From an uncultured Sutterella sp. (lineage in GTDB: Bacteria > Pseudomonadota > Gammaproteobacteria > Burkholderiales > Burkholderiaceae_F): a stretch of DNA of 33,077 nucleotides. The notes under the pieces are model-generated. The model was not told the DNA's origin and made no database searches. It saw only the letters and a list, made by a program, of their open reading frames with translations. Of the stretch, positions 1 to 8,009 are shown piece by piece. Position numbers and translations under genes: made by a program. The stretch spans positions 1-33,077 of the forward strand of contig CALESB010000040.1 of NCBI GenBank assembly GCA_937906995.1. The letters are read 5' to 3'. Positions within the stretch are counted from its first letter, which is position 1, and every line of letters starts with the position of its first letter.

Positions 1-2
1 CA

Positions 3-530
3 TTTCATGCAGGAAAGATTAAGTTGAAAGTGAAGCGTGGACAGTCCTTCAAGGCCGAAACCTTCATGGGCATCATGCGTTGGACGTTGCTTGAAAGAGT
101 GAGTCAAACACATCCACATCTTCCTGTTGAGAACACTTTTGGTTATTTGACGAAACATAAGCGCATCGTTTTGGGTTTTCCAAAGACGCATTGTGCTGAC
201 GCTTTCTGTATCGCTGGGAACCTTAAAGCCCAACGGAGAGGTGTCTACTTCTATCAGAAGCAGACACGTAAACACAATCGCCAAATTCACAAGTGTTCGA
301 TTTTGAAAGGTGGTGTTCGTAAGCTCAATCAAAGTCCTTATCTCGTCAAGGGATTCAGACTTTTCGACAAAGTGCAGTGTCTTGGGCAAGAGGGATTTAT
401 TTTCGGGAGACGTGCATCAGGTTATTTTGACGTGAGAACGTTGGGAGGCAAGAAATTGTCGCCCGCTATCCATGCCAAGAAACTAATGCTTCTTGAAAAA
501 AGAAGAGAGAGTGTAAATTTGTTTGTGTAA
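3..530 (+). CDS. iscB: IscB-like RNA-guided HNH/RuvC endonuclease, C-terminal part (5' end outside window)
   Basis: The reading frame is open to the left edge (first full codon at 3), so only about 175 C-terminal residues are visible and the first TTG at 24 is not a real start. The visible part follows the HNH domain. It contains the KLKVKRGQSFKAETFM segment typical of IscB proteins, then NTFGYLTKHKR, then the third RuvC motif PKTHCADAFCIA with its His and Asp. Next comes the C-terminal domain with YFYQKQTRKHNRQIHK, ILKGGVRKLNQSPYLVKG and FIFGRRASGYFDVR. IscB proteins are transposon-encoded, omega-RNA-guided nickases/nucleases ancestral to Cas9; the guide RNA is normally encoded just upstream, here outside the window. 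The last seven residues (E-S-V-N-L-F-V) and the stop are encoded by the terminal repeat of the adjacent IS256-family element, so the native C-terminus has been replaced. Whether the HNH domain is intact cannot be seen. Confidence 0.85.
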   Translation, partial: FHAGKIKLKVKRGQSFKAETFMGIMRWTLLERVSQTHPHLPVENTFGYLTKHKRIVLGFPKTHCADAFCIAGNLKAQRRGVYFYQKQTRKHNRQIHKCSILKGGVRKLNQSPYLVKGFRLFDKVQCLGQEGFIFGRRASGYFDVRTLGGKKLSPAIHAKKLMLLEKRRESVNLFV

Positions 531-536
531 ATTCCA
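507..536 (+). repeat. IS256-family terminal inverted repeat (end distal to transposase start)
   Basis: It starts GAGAGTGTAAA and contains GTTTGTGTAAATTCCA. It pairs with the reverse complement of 1789-1817, differing at one base in the outer block, in a three-base TTT/GAA block and by a one-base indel. It lies 3' of the transposase stop and contains the terminal codons and stop of iscB. Confidence 0.8.
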
Positions 537-537
537 G

Positions 538-1758
538 TTAAAGGAATTTGGCAACTCTGTCACCAAACTCAATAGTAAATCGGTTCAACGCTAAACGCCA
601 ATTACGGATTGGCATCGTCCACTTTTTCGATGCCTCCGTAATTGCCAAATAGACCACTTTCAAAGCTGCTTCATCATTAGGAAACATCTTGTGTCGTGTG
701 GTCGCTTTACGGATGGAGCTATTAACCGATTCAATCGCATTAGTCGTATAAATCACTCGACGGATGTCTTCCGGATAATTAAACATCGTGATGAGATTAT
801 TCCAGTTGCGGTGCCACATTTCTGCAATAACAGGGTATTTATCCTGCCAATCTTTCTCAAATTGTTCTAGGGCTTGTAGTGCTTGTTGTTCGGTAGGAGC
901 CTGATACACAGCCTTTAACTGAGTCGCCACAGCTTTATAATCTTTCCAACTAACAAAGCGCATGCTGTTACGGACCATATGAACGATACAAAGTTGAATT
1001 AGAGCTTCGGGATAAACGGCTTGAATGGCTTCAGGAAAACCTTTTAAACCATCAACACAAGCAATTAGAATCTCTTCAACACCTCGATTTTTGAGTTCAG
1101 TTAAAACTGACAACCAGAACTTCGCTCCTTCATTTTCTGCCATCCATAAACCTAACAACTCTTTATTACCCTGCATATTAATACCTAAGGCAACAAAAAT
1201 TGCTTTATTGGTAACTCTTTGATTATCTTTAACCTTTACAACAATACAATCCATGTAAACAATAGGATAAATTGGATCAAGAGGGCGATTTTGCCATTGA
1301 ATAACCTCATTAATCACACGATTGGTGACGTTACTGATTAATGTCGCAGAGACATCAACATCGTAAAGCTCTTTAATGGTTTCACTGATTTCCCGAGTAC
1401 TCATTCCCTTGCTGTAAAGATGAATAATTTGGTCGTCAAGAACACCAGTTCGTGTTTGGCCCTTGGGGACAATTTGAGGCTCAAAACTACCCTCACGATC
1501 CCGAGGGACAGAAATAGGAATGGGACCCTTTTCAGTTTTTAATATCTTTCTACTGGAGCCATTGCGGCTATTGGAGCCAGAGCGACGCTCATAACGATCG
1601 TAACCGAGATGAGCGTCCATTTCACCTTGTAGAGCTTGCTCAATGAGTCGCTTACGCATTTGCTGAATAAACGACTCAATCTCATCGCTCTGAAGCTTTT
1701 CGGCAGGAAAGTTGTCAACTAAGTCTTTGATCTTGTCTTGGTTCATTGGTAAATCCAT
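538..1758 (-). CDS. IS256-family (Mutator-like) transposase
   Basis: A full-length 406-residue transposase that catalyses transposition of its own element. The DDE residues are readable: D170 in YMDCIVVKV, D236 in ACVDGLKGFPEAI and E343 in TTNAIESVNSSIRKAT. The family's C(2)H motif is C257-I-V-H260, and the N-terminal LGYDRYERRSGSNSRNG segment of Mutator-type proteins is at residues 51-67. The start at 1758 is preceded by AAGGAATAAAA, a good ribosome-binding site; M5 is a weaker alternative. The frame has no break, so the element may be active. It is transcribed toward iscB (convergent) and on the same strand as ltaE. Confidence 0.95.
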   Translation of the reverse strand: MDLPMNQDKIKDLVDNFPAEKLQSDEIESFIQQMRKRLIEQALQGEMDAHLGYDRYERRSGSNSRNGSSRKILKTEKGPIPISVPRDREGSFEPQIVPKGQTRTGVLDDQIIHLYSKGMSTREISETIKELYDVDVSATLISNVTNRVINEVIQWQNRPLDPIYPIVYMDCIVVKVKDNQRVTNKAIFVALGINMQGNKELLGLWMAENEGAKFWLSVLTELKNRGVEEILIACVDGLKGFPEAIQAVYPEALIQLCIVHMVRNSMRFVSWKDYKAVATQLKAVYQAPTEQQALQALEQFEKDWQDKYPVIAEMWHRNWNNLITMFNYPEDIRRVIYTTNAIESVNSSIRKATTRHKMFPNDEAALKVVYLAITEASKKWTMPIRNWRLALNRFTIEFGDRVAKFL

Positions 1759-1788
1759 TTTTATTCCTTGTTAAAGGTTAGCAAAAAT

Positions 1789-1817
1789 TGGATTTACACA
1801 AACTTCTTTACAGTCTC
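1789..1817 (-). repeat. IS256-family terminal inverted repeat (transposase-start side)
   Basis: On the minus strand it reads GAGACTGTAAAGAAG followed by TTTGTGTAAATCCA, the imperfect counterpart of 507-536. It lies about 30 bases upstream of the transposase start codon, where the family usually has its promoter-side repeat. Confidence 0.8.
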
Positions 1818-1838
1818 GTTTTTTCTTCTACTTTTGCA

Positions 1839-2864
1839 TTAAAGCATTGCAATTACTTGATCAATAGTTTCTTCTGTTGTTGCCCAACTTGTACAAAAGC
1901 GCACAGCTGTATGCTCATCATCAACAATAGCCCAATGAGAAACAGCAACTTCTTTCTCTAACTGCTTCAATTGATCATTACTTAAAATAACAAACTGTTG
2001 GTTACTTGGGCTTTCTGAATAAAATTGATAGCCCTTAGCCTTTAAGGCATTTTTTAATTTCATTGCCATAGCAACTGCATGGCGACTAGTTTCGATATAA
2101 AGCTCATCCGTAAAGAGAGTATCGAATTGAATACCCAATAGACGACCTTTTGCAAGAACCGCTCCACCTTGCTTCATGATCGTAAAGAAATTCTTCGCCA
2201 GTGCCAAATTATTAAATACAACCGCTTCACCTAACAAAGCGCCGACCTTTGTCCCACCGATATAGAACACATCGGTCAATCGTGCCAAATCAGGTAGTGT
2301 AACATCATTGCCTTCACTGACCAATGCATACCCTAGGCGAGCGCCATCAACAAATAAGGGGAGATTGTGCTTGTGGCAAACTTCAGAAATAGCCGTTAAT
2401 TCAGCTAATGAATAAACAGAGCCAGTTTCGGTTGCCTGAGAAATGTACACCATTCCTGGTAGAACACCGTGCATCCAACTGGCGTCTTTATAAGTATTGA
2501 CGATGAAATGATCTAAATCTGTCGCCAACATTTTTCCATCGTGAGCTGCAATCGTCAGGACTTTATGCCCACCTAATTCAATTGCGCCAGCTTCATGACC
2601 ATTAATGTGCCCACTTTGAACAGCTACCACCCCTTCACACGGTCGAAGAATTGAACGAATAACCGTCGCGTTAGTCTGAGTACCACCAATAAGTAAATGC
2701 ACTTCAGCGTTGGGGTTCGCGCAGGCAGCTTTAATCTTTTGACGAGCACTTTCACAATAAGCATCAGTCCCATATCCAGGGGTGCTTTCTAAATTGGTTT
2801 GTACCAATTTTTCTAAAATTTTTGGATGACAACCCTCTTGATAGTCACAAGCTAATCGAATCAT
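1839..2864 (-). CDS. ltaE: Low-specificity threonine aldolase family protein (PLP-dependent)
   Basis: 341 residues, the usual length for the family. These cytosolic fold-type I PLP enzymes cleave L-threonine/allo-threonine to glycine and acetaldehyde. Readable marks: CDYQEG at the N-terminus, H87/H90 in SGHINGHEAGA, D173 in LFVDGARLGYAL (PLP pyridine contact), and K206 in YIGGTKVGALLGEA, the Schiff-base lysine. The start is preceded by AGGAATTATCAGC, a fair ribosome-binding site. The gene stands alone, divergent from pstB. Its stop is 21 bases from the end of the IS256 element, which may have displaced its terminator. Other beta-eliminating lyases of this fold are possible for substrate, but the motifs fit threonine aldolase well. 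Confidence 0.9.
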   Translation of the reverse strand: MIRLACDYQEGCHPKILEKLVQTNLESTPGYGTDAYCESARQKIKAACANPNAEVHLLIGGTQTNATVIRSILRPCEGVVAVQSGHINGHEAGAIELGGHKVLTIAAHDGKMLATDLDHFIVNTYKDASWMHGVLPGMVYISQATETGSVYSLAELTAISEVCHKHNLPLFVDGARLGYALVSEGNDVTLPDLARLTDVFYIGGTKVGALLGEAVVFNNLALAKNFFTIMKQGGAVLAKGRLLGIQFDTLFTDELYIETSRHAVAMAMKLKNALKAKGYQFYSESPSNQQFVILSNDQLKQLEKEVAVSHWAIVDDEHTAVRFCTSWATTEETIDQVIAML

Positions 2865-3027
2865 GCTGATAATTCCTAAAAATAATCAAACGGTTTTTTC
2901 ATTGTAGTCGTTCTCAAAATGATTAGGGCTGATCTTATAGATTTTCCTATGTACAGCTATTGAAAAATACTCATTAAGACACTCTGCTTCAAATTATTTC
3001 CTAGAAAAGCAAGTACATTGAGCAATC

Positions 3028-3081
3028 TCGTCATAAAAGTGTCATCAAGTTGTCATCTTTCGGTCATTTTGAGCGTCTAAA
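3028..3081 (+). promoter_or_regulatory. Array of four PhoB-box half-sites plus a possible -10, upstream of pstB
   Basis: Four heptamers of the PhoB half-site type (consensus CTGTCAT) lie exactly 11 bases apart: TCGTCAT at 3028, GTGTCAT at 3039, TTGTCAT at 3050 and CGGTCAT at 3061. A possible -10 hexamer TCTAAA follows at 3076-3081, close to the spacing expected when a Pho box replaces the -35 element. The array precedes pstB-phoU-phoB-phoR, implying PhoB autoregulation under phosphate starvation (inference). Confidence 0.8.
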
Positions 3082-3118
3082 CTGCGCGCCAAGTATCAAT
3101 GATTACAACGGAGTAATA

Positions 3119-3889
3119 ATGACACAGATGTCATTGAAGCCCAAAATGGAAGTCAAAGACTTCAATTTTTATTATGGGGCTTTTCACGCACTTAAAAATA
3201 TCAATTTGAATATTGCTGAAAATAAAGTCACAGCGTTTATTGGGCCATCGGGTTGTGGCAAGTCTACCCTCTTACGAACCTTTAACCGTATGTACGACCT
3301 GTACAACGATCAACGTGCAGAAGGCGAAATCTGGCTTGATGGTGAAAATATCATCACTAAAACAAACGGATTAGATCGTTTACGAGCAACTGTTGGCATG
3401 GTTTTCCAACGACCAACACCTTTCCCCATGTCCATTTACGATAACGTTGCTTATGGTGTCCGCCTTTTCGAAAATCTCAGTAAAAGCGAATTAGACGATC
3501 GTGTCGAGTGGGCATTAAAAAAAGCCGCCCTTTGGAATGACGTACATCACAAGTTAAACGATTCAGGATTTGCTCTATCGGGCGGACAACAACAACGCCT
3601 TTGCATCGCCCGAGGCATTGCAGTTCGCCCTGAAGTTATTCTTTTTGACGAGCCTTGTTCGGCCCTTGATCCGATCTCTACTGCAAAAATTGAAGATCTT
3701 ATTAATGAGTTAAAGAATGAATACACGGTTGTCATTGTGACACACAGTATGCAACAAGCCGCTCGTATCTCAGACTTTACGGCATTTATGTACTTAGGCG
3801 AACTCGTCGAGTTTGGTGAAACTCAAAAAATCTTTACTCACCCAGACAAACAAGCCACGGAAGATTACATTACCGGTCGCTTCGGTTAA
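3119..3889 (+). CDS. pstB: Phosphate ABC transporter ATP-binding protein PstB
   Basis: 256 residues from the chosen ATG at 3119, which has CGGAG five bases upstream; an earlier in-frame start at 3050 lies inside the Pho-box array and is rejected. The protein energises high-affinity phosphate import with the PstC/PstA membrane pair encoded far downstream on the other strand. Visible motifs: Walker A GPSGCGKST, the Q-loop in VGMVFQRPTPFP characteristic of PstB, the ABC signature LSGGQQQRLCIARG, Walker B VILFDEPCSALDP, and the H-loop VTHSMQQAAR. The C-terminus ends in EDYITGRFG as in other PstB proteins. It heads the pstB-phoU-phoB-phoR operon, with 16 bases to phoU. Confidence 0.97.
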   Translation: MTQMSLKPKMEVKDFNFYYGAFHALKNINLNIAENKVTAFIGPSGCGKSTLLRTFNRMYDLYNDQRAEGEIWLDGENIITKTNGLDRLRATVGMVFQRPTPFPMSIYDNVAYGVRLFENLSKSELDDRVEWALKKAALWNDVHHKLNDSGFALSGGQQQRLCIARGIAVRPEVILFDEPCSALDPISTAKIEDLINELKNEYTVVIVTHSMQQAARISDFTAFMYLGELVEFGETQKIFTHPDKQATEDYITGRFG

Positions 3890-3905
3890 TACAAGGATAT
3901 TTGAC

Positions 3906-4631
3906 ATGATCTTATCTCAACAATCTCACCTTCTTCGTCAATATGACGCAGATATCGATGAGCTCAAGCACCTTTTGTTAAGCATGGGGGAGTTAGTTCT
4001 TTCTCAAATCCAAGATGCAAGCCGAGCCTTTAAAACAAATGATATCGATCTTGCACAAAGTGTTTGTGACCGTGATGCTGCCATTAATGCCTTGGAGGTT
4101 TCTATTGACAGAGCCTGCACTCTATTGATTGCTAAGCATCAACCTGCCGCAAGTGATTTAAGACTCGTTTTTGGTATTGCCAAAATGGCAACTGACTTTG
4201 AACGGATGGGTGACCAAGCTCGCAATATTGCAAAAGTCTCTCGACATGAACTCCCTGAAGCACTGATTGAAAAACTTGGCGCTGCAGAAATCGTTGAAAA
4301 AAGTCAAAAAGTTGTAAATTTATCACTATTGGCTTTGAGAAATCTCTCAGAAACAGCCGCTGTCAATACACTCCGCGCTGATGGTGAAGTCGATCAAAGC
4401 TATCGAGATGGGTTTAAAATTTTGACTCACTATCTGAAAGAGCATCCTGAACATGTCGAGCAAGCCATGTCTTGTATGAACATCATTCATGCGTATGAAC
4501 GCTTGGGCGATCATGCAACAAATATTGCAGAGCATATTATCTTTATCTTAGACGGTGAAGATATCCGACATTTGCGCCTTGATGCATTACCGGAAAATCT
4601 TCAAAATCTTTTACCCAAAGACGAAGAATAA
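3906..4631 (+). CDS. phoU: Phosphate signalling complex protein PhoU
   Basis: 241 residues from ATG at 3906, preceded by AAGGA at 3893; longer in-frame versions would overlap pstB and are rejected. PhoU links the Pst transporter to the PhoR kinase and keeps the Pho regulon off when phosphate is plentiful. The protein is all-helical with the two metal-binding repeats of the family: DFERMGDQARNIAK in the first half and YERLGDHATNIAEH in the second. It lies 16 bases behind pstB and 60 bases ahead of phoB, consistent with one operon. Confidence 0.97.
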   Translation: MILSQQSHLLRQYDADIDELKHLLLSMGELVLSQIQDASRAFKTNDIDLAQSVCDRDAAINALEVSIDRACTLLIAKHQPAASDLRLVFGIAKMATDFERMGDQARNIAKVSRHELPEALIEKLGAAEIVEKSQKVVNLSLLALRNLSETAAVNTLRADGEVDQSYRDGFKILTHYLKEHPEHVEQAMSCMNIIHAYERLGDHATNIAEHIIFILDGEDIRHLRLDALPENLQNLLPKDEE

Positions 4632-4691
4632 AACACTTTTTGTTATTGGCGTTTTGTGGGACAATAAATAAAACTAACAACATTATTCATC

Positions 4692-5414
4692 ATGACTCAA
4701 ACTCAATCTCCTTCAAAAATTTTAATTGTTGAAGATGAGGCGCCAATTCGAACCCTTATCTCTTTTGCTTGTGCTGGTGCTGGCTTTGATGTTCAAAGCT
4801 GTGATAGTGTCATGGCTGCACAAGAGTTGATGGACAGTCAGCTACCAGACCTGATTTTATTAGACTACATGCTGCCAGAGACTTCAGGTGTTGAGTGGTT
4901 AGAGCAGCTTCGAAGTAACGAACAAACTCAACATTTGCCTGTCATTATGCTAACCGCCCGCGGCAGTGAAAGCGATCGAGTTAAGGGATTAAATGCTGGC
5001 GCCGATGACTATATTGTCAAGCCTTTTATGCCCAGAGAGCTCATTGCTCGTATCCAGGCCGTTATGCGTCGCTACCATATCCACAGTGAGCATGCCCCAA
5101 TGACCCAAAATACTTTAATTAAATGCGGTCCTCTCACGATGGATGAAGCAAGCTACAAAGCAGAAGTTAATGGTGAGCCGATCTCCTTATCTGCGAAGGA
5201 ATTTAAGCTTCTTTCCGTTTTCGCAAAAAATCCCGAACGCGTTTATAGCCGAGAAATGTTATTGAACTTGGTTTGGGACAATGCTTATGTGGATGAGCGT
5301 ACTGTTGATGTTCATATGTTAAGACTGCGAAAACAGCTCCAAGGAACCGCAGCAGAAAACTTACTACAAACAGTCCGAGGGCTGGGTTATCGAGCTCATC
5401 TTGAAAATATTTAA
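4692..5414 (+). CDS. phoB: Phosphate regulon response regulator PhoB
   Basis: 240 residues, an OmpR/PhoB-class regulator. The receiver domain is at residues 8-125, with acidic pair E15-D16, phospho-acceptor D58 in LILLDYMLP, T88 in IMLTAR and K110 in DDYIVKPF. The winged-helix DNA-binding domain spans about 140-238 (LSAKEFKLL, VDERTVDVHMLRLRKQL, VRGLGYR). The ribosome-binding site is weak. It sits directly before phoR with an 11-base gap, and its predicted binding sites lie upstream of both pstB and pstS in this window. Confidence 0.96.
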   Translation: MTQTQSPSKILIVEDEAPIRTLISFACAGAGFDVQSCDSVMAAQELMDSQLPDLILLDYMLPETSGVEWLEQLRSNEQTQHLPVIMLTARGSESDRVKGLNAGADDYIVKPFMPRELIARIQAVMRRYHIHSEHAPMTQNTLIKCGPLTMDEASYKAEVNGEPISLSAKEFKLLSVFAKNPERVYSREMLLNLVWDNAYVDERTVDVHMLRLRKQLQGTAAENLLQTVRGLGYRAHLENI

Positions 5415-5425
5415 GGTTTAGAGTT

Positions 5426-6658
5426 ATGGCTCCAAAACAACAAGCAGGGTGGATGCTCATTTGCATCGCCCTTTTTGCTCTTTTGATGTACTACACAAGC
5501 ACTTGGCTGATGACTGTTACCATCACCTGTGCTTTATTAAGTGCTGCTTATATTTGGTTATTTATTAATATGAATGACGGTTGGATTGATGCTAATGAAG
5601 CTGAACAGATGCGCCATGATTCATCACGTGTCACGGCAAGGTTGGATCGGTATCGTCTATCGTTAGCCGCACTGCCTGAAGGTGTTATCTTAATCCGTAG
5701 TGGTCAGTCGATTGAATGGTGCAATCCTGCAGCAGAACGTCATTTAGGCATTCAATTAACAATGCACCTGGGCGTAAAAATCAGCTCTGTTATCTCCGAC
5801 AGTAAAGTCTTGCAGTACTTAAAAGAGGGCGATTATTCTAAACCTATCAAAATCTTATCGAAAGAACCTGGTAGAGAGCTACTTCTCTCGGCTGTTGTAG
5901 CAGACAAAAGTCACTTCATCATTGTCACTTACGATGTAACTGAACAGCATCGTATCGAGAACATGCGTAAAGATTTCGTGGCTAATGTTAGCCATGAGTT
6001 ACGCACTCCCTTAACAGTGCTTTCAGGATTCTTAGACATGATTTTGTCTAGTCCTAAAGTTGATGAAAAGGTTTTGCGTGAGCAACTCATACTCATGCAG
6101 GAAGAGTCTTCACGCATGAAAAATCTTGTTAATGACCTTTTAGTACTTTCTAGTTTAGAAAATAAGGACGATGTTGCTATTGAAAGTCCAGAAGTTGTAA
6201 GTATGCAGCGCCTTGTCGCAGGTGTTGCTGAGGACGGAATCGCTTTATCCCGTAATCGTCATAACATTCAAACGCATATTGACACCGATATTGCTATTTA
6301 TGGTTATGTCGATGAAATCCGAAGTGCCTGCTCCAACCTCGTAAGCAATGCTGTTCGCTACACTCCTGATGGAGGAAATATTGATATCACATGGCACTAC
6401 GATGCGACCAAAGACGTTTGTGTTTATTCGGTAAAAGACAATGGTATCGGTATAGCAGAAAAAGATTTACCTAGATTAACGGAACGTTTTTATCGTGCAG
6501 ACAAAAGTCGTTCAAGAGAAACAGGTGGAACTGGCTTAGGGTTAGCGATTGTTAAACACATTGCAATTCGCAATCATTGCAAATTAGTGATCGAATCCAA
6601 GTTAGGTGAGGGTTCAACATTTAGCCTTATCTTCCCTAGTCAGACTTTGGTTCGTTGA
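5426..6658 (+). CDS. phoR: Phosphate regulon sensor histidine kinase PhoR
   Basis: 410 residues. Two N-terminal membrane segments (about 9-25 and 30-48) are separated by only a few residues, so there is no periplasmic sensor domain, as usual for PhoR. A PAS-like region (about 75-175) includes ALPEGVILI and WCNPAAERHLG. The H-box has H190 in FVANVSHELRTPLTVL. The ATPase domain has N308 in NLVSNAVRYTPDGG, DNGIGI at 338-343, the F-box region ERFYRADKSRSR and GGTGLGLAI at 367-375. It phosphorylates and dephosphorylates PhoB according to the Pst/PhoU signal. Last gene of the operon, followed by a strong terminator. Confidence 0.96.
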   Translation: MAPKQQAGWMLICIALFALLMYYTSTWLMTVTITCALLSAAYIWLFINMNDGWIDANEAEQMRHDSSRVTARLDRYRLSLAALPEGVILIRSGQSIEWCNPAAERHLGIQLTMHLGVKISSVISDSKVLQYLKEGDYSKPIKILSKEPGRELLLSAVVADKSHFIIVTYDVTEQHRIENMRKDFVANVSHELRTPLTVLSGFLDMILSSPKVDEKVLREQLILMQEESSRMKNLVNDLLVLSSLENKDDVAIESPEVVSMQRLVAGVAEDGIALSRNRHNIQTHIDTDIAIYGYVDEIRSACSNLVSNAVRYTPDGGNIDITWHYDATKDVCVYSVKDNGIGIAEKDLPRLTERFYRADKSRSRETGGTGLGLAIVKHIAIRNHCKLVIESKLGEGSTFSLIFPSQTLVR

Positions 6659-6709
6659 TACAATCCTTGGATTGAAGTTATGCTTTCATAGCCATAACAA
6701 CCATCTTTA

Positions 6710-6740
6710 ATGGGACTGATTTGAAATCAGTCCCATTTTT
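6710..6740 (+). terminator. Rho-independent terminator after phoR
   Basis: The stem ATGGGACTGA / TCAGTCCCAT closes over a short TTTGAAA loop and is followed by TTTTT. It separates the pho operon from ppk2. Confidence 0.85.
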
Positions 6741-6833
6741 ATTTGCGTTTTGACACACAATTCTCACTTTTTCATTTCTAATGAGTTTAAAGGTGTTACA
6801 TTGACCTCATAACCTTAAATAAGAGAGGCAATC

Positions 6834-7949
6834 ATGGCCACCGAAAAACTTAAAGTCTCCGACCTCGCTAATCTCAAAGAAAAAGATCTACAGAAGTGGA
6901 TTGATCTGGCTAACGAAGTTAAAGAAGTACGTGATGAAATTGACCAAGAAATTGATGGCAACCTCATTTCTAAGGACAAGGTCATAGAGCATTCTCGAGC
7001 AATGCATGAGGTATTACTTAACGAGCGCCCAGCAGATCGCGTCAAAATTCTGAAATTATTGTTGGAAGAAGCTCGCCTTCATTTAAAACTTGAAGAGGGT
7101 GAAAATCCTGATGAAAATGAATTAGTTGAAGATTATGAAAACGCACCTTACCCCTACAAAAGGGAGATGAATAAAAAGCGATACGAAAAGGAACTTTATC
7201 GCTTACAAGTCGAGCTCATTAAGCTTCAAGACTGGGTTAAGGAAAAAGGTAAAAAAGTTGTCATCTTGTTTGAAGGACGAGATGCCGCTGGCAAAGGTGG
7301 CACCATACAACGGTTTATGGAACATTTAAATCCGCGTGGTGCCAGTATTGTGGCTTTGCCCAAGCCAACTGACCCAGAAAAAGGCCAATGGTATTTTCAA
7401 CGCTACGTTGCTCATCTCCCTTCTCCGGGTGAGATTCGCTTGTTTGACCGCTCGTGGTACAACCGTGCAGGTGTTGAACGAGTGATGGGTTTTTGTACAG
7501 ATGAACAGTACATTGAATTTTTACGTCAATGTCCACAATTTGAAGAAAGTATTATTAACTCTGATACGATTCTTATCAAACTCTGGTTTGCAGTTACTCA
7601 AAAAGAACAACAAAGGCGATTCAAAGCGCGTCAAATTGACCCTCTTCGCCGTTGGAAACTTTCTCCAATTGATATTGCATCCCTATCCAAATGGGATGAT
7701 TACACAAAAGCTAGTGAAGTTATGTTTTTTTCAACCAACACACTTCGCTCACCTTGGATTGTTGTTAAAAGTGATGATAAAAAACGAGCTCGACTTAATG
7801 CCATTCGTTATGTCCTGTCCGTTATCCCATATGAGGGGAAAGACTTAGAGGCTATTGGTCGTATTGATCCTTTAATTTTATCAAGAGCCAATGTCACTCA
7901 AAATGTTGCTCACATCATCAAAAAGAAAATAGAGCAAAAAGACGATTAA
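6834..7949 (+). CDS. ppk2: Polyphosphate kinase 2 family protein (PPK2)
   Basis: 371 residues. PPK2 enzymes transfer phosphate between polyphosphate and nucleotides, usually favouring nucleotide formation from polyphosphate. Visible: Walker A GRDAAGKGGT, the following FMEHLNPRGASIVALPKPT, lid/Walker B segment LFDRSWYNRAGVERVMGF, and RRWKLSPIDIASLSKWDDYT. An N-terminal helical extension of about 110 residues precedes the kinase fold. The start has AGAGAGG seven bases upstream. It follows the pho operon behind a terminator, so it has its own promoter, but placement inside the phosphate block fits a role in phosphate storage. No Pho box was found in its upstream region. Nucleotide preference (ADP, GDP, AMP) cannot be read from sequence by eye. 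Confidence 0.93.
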   Translation: MATEKLKVSDLANLKEKDLQKWIDLANEVKEVRDEIDQEIDGNLISKDKVIEHSRAMHEVLLNERPADRVKILKLLLEEARLHLKLEEGENPDENELVEDYENAPYPYKREMNKKRYEKELYRLQVELIKLQDWVKEKGKKVVILFEGRDAAGKGGTIQRFMEHLNPRGASIVALPKPTDPEKGQWYFQRYVAHLPSPGEIRLFDRSWYNRAGVERVMGFCTDEQYIEFLRQCPQFEESIINSDTILIKLWFAVTQKEQQRRFKARQIDPLRRWKLSPIDIASLSKWDDYTKASEVMFFSTNTLRSPWIVVKSDDKKRARLNAIRYVLSVIPYEGKDLEAIGRIDPLILSRANVTQNVAHIIKKKIEQKDD

Positions 7950-7959
7950 GCTTGATTAA

Positions 7960-7992
7960 AGGCTCTTTGGAAATCTCCAAAGAGTCTTTTTT
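7960..7992 (+). terminator. Terminator after ppk2 (between convergent genes)
   Basis: The stem GGCTCTTTGGA / TCCAAAGAGTC (one G-U pair) has loop AATC and is followed by TTTTTT. It lies between the convergent ppk2 and first peptidase T genes. Confidence 0.85.
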
Positions 7993-8009
7993 AAAACGAG
8001 CCCTCGTCT

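Larger units (their letters stand above)
507..1817 (-). mobile_element. IS256-family insertion sequence, apparently complete
   Basis: A single intact IS256-family transposase gene is bracketed by imperfect inverted repeats of about 29-30 bases at 507-536 and 1789-1817. Read inward both begin GAGA(G/C)TGTAAA and share the core GTTTGTGTAAAT. The total length of about 1.31 kb is usual for the family. The left end lies inside the iscB reading frame and the right end is only 21 bases from the stop of the threonine aldolase gene. The expected 8-9 base target duplication is not present: AAAGAAGA precedes the left end and GTTTTTTC follows the right end. Confidence 0.85.

Noticed and set aside
6741..6833. 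TTGACA at 6750 as a ppk2 promoter or Pho site
   Set aside because: No -10 hexamer at acceptable spacing and no TGTCAT heptamers; the ppk2 promoter was left unassigned.
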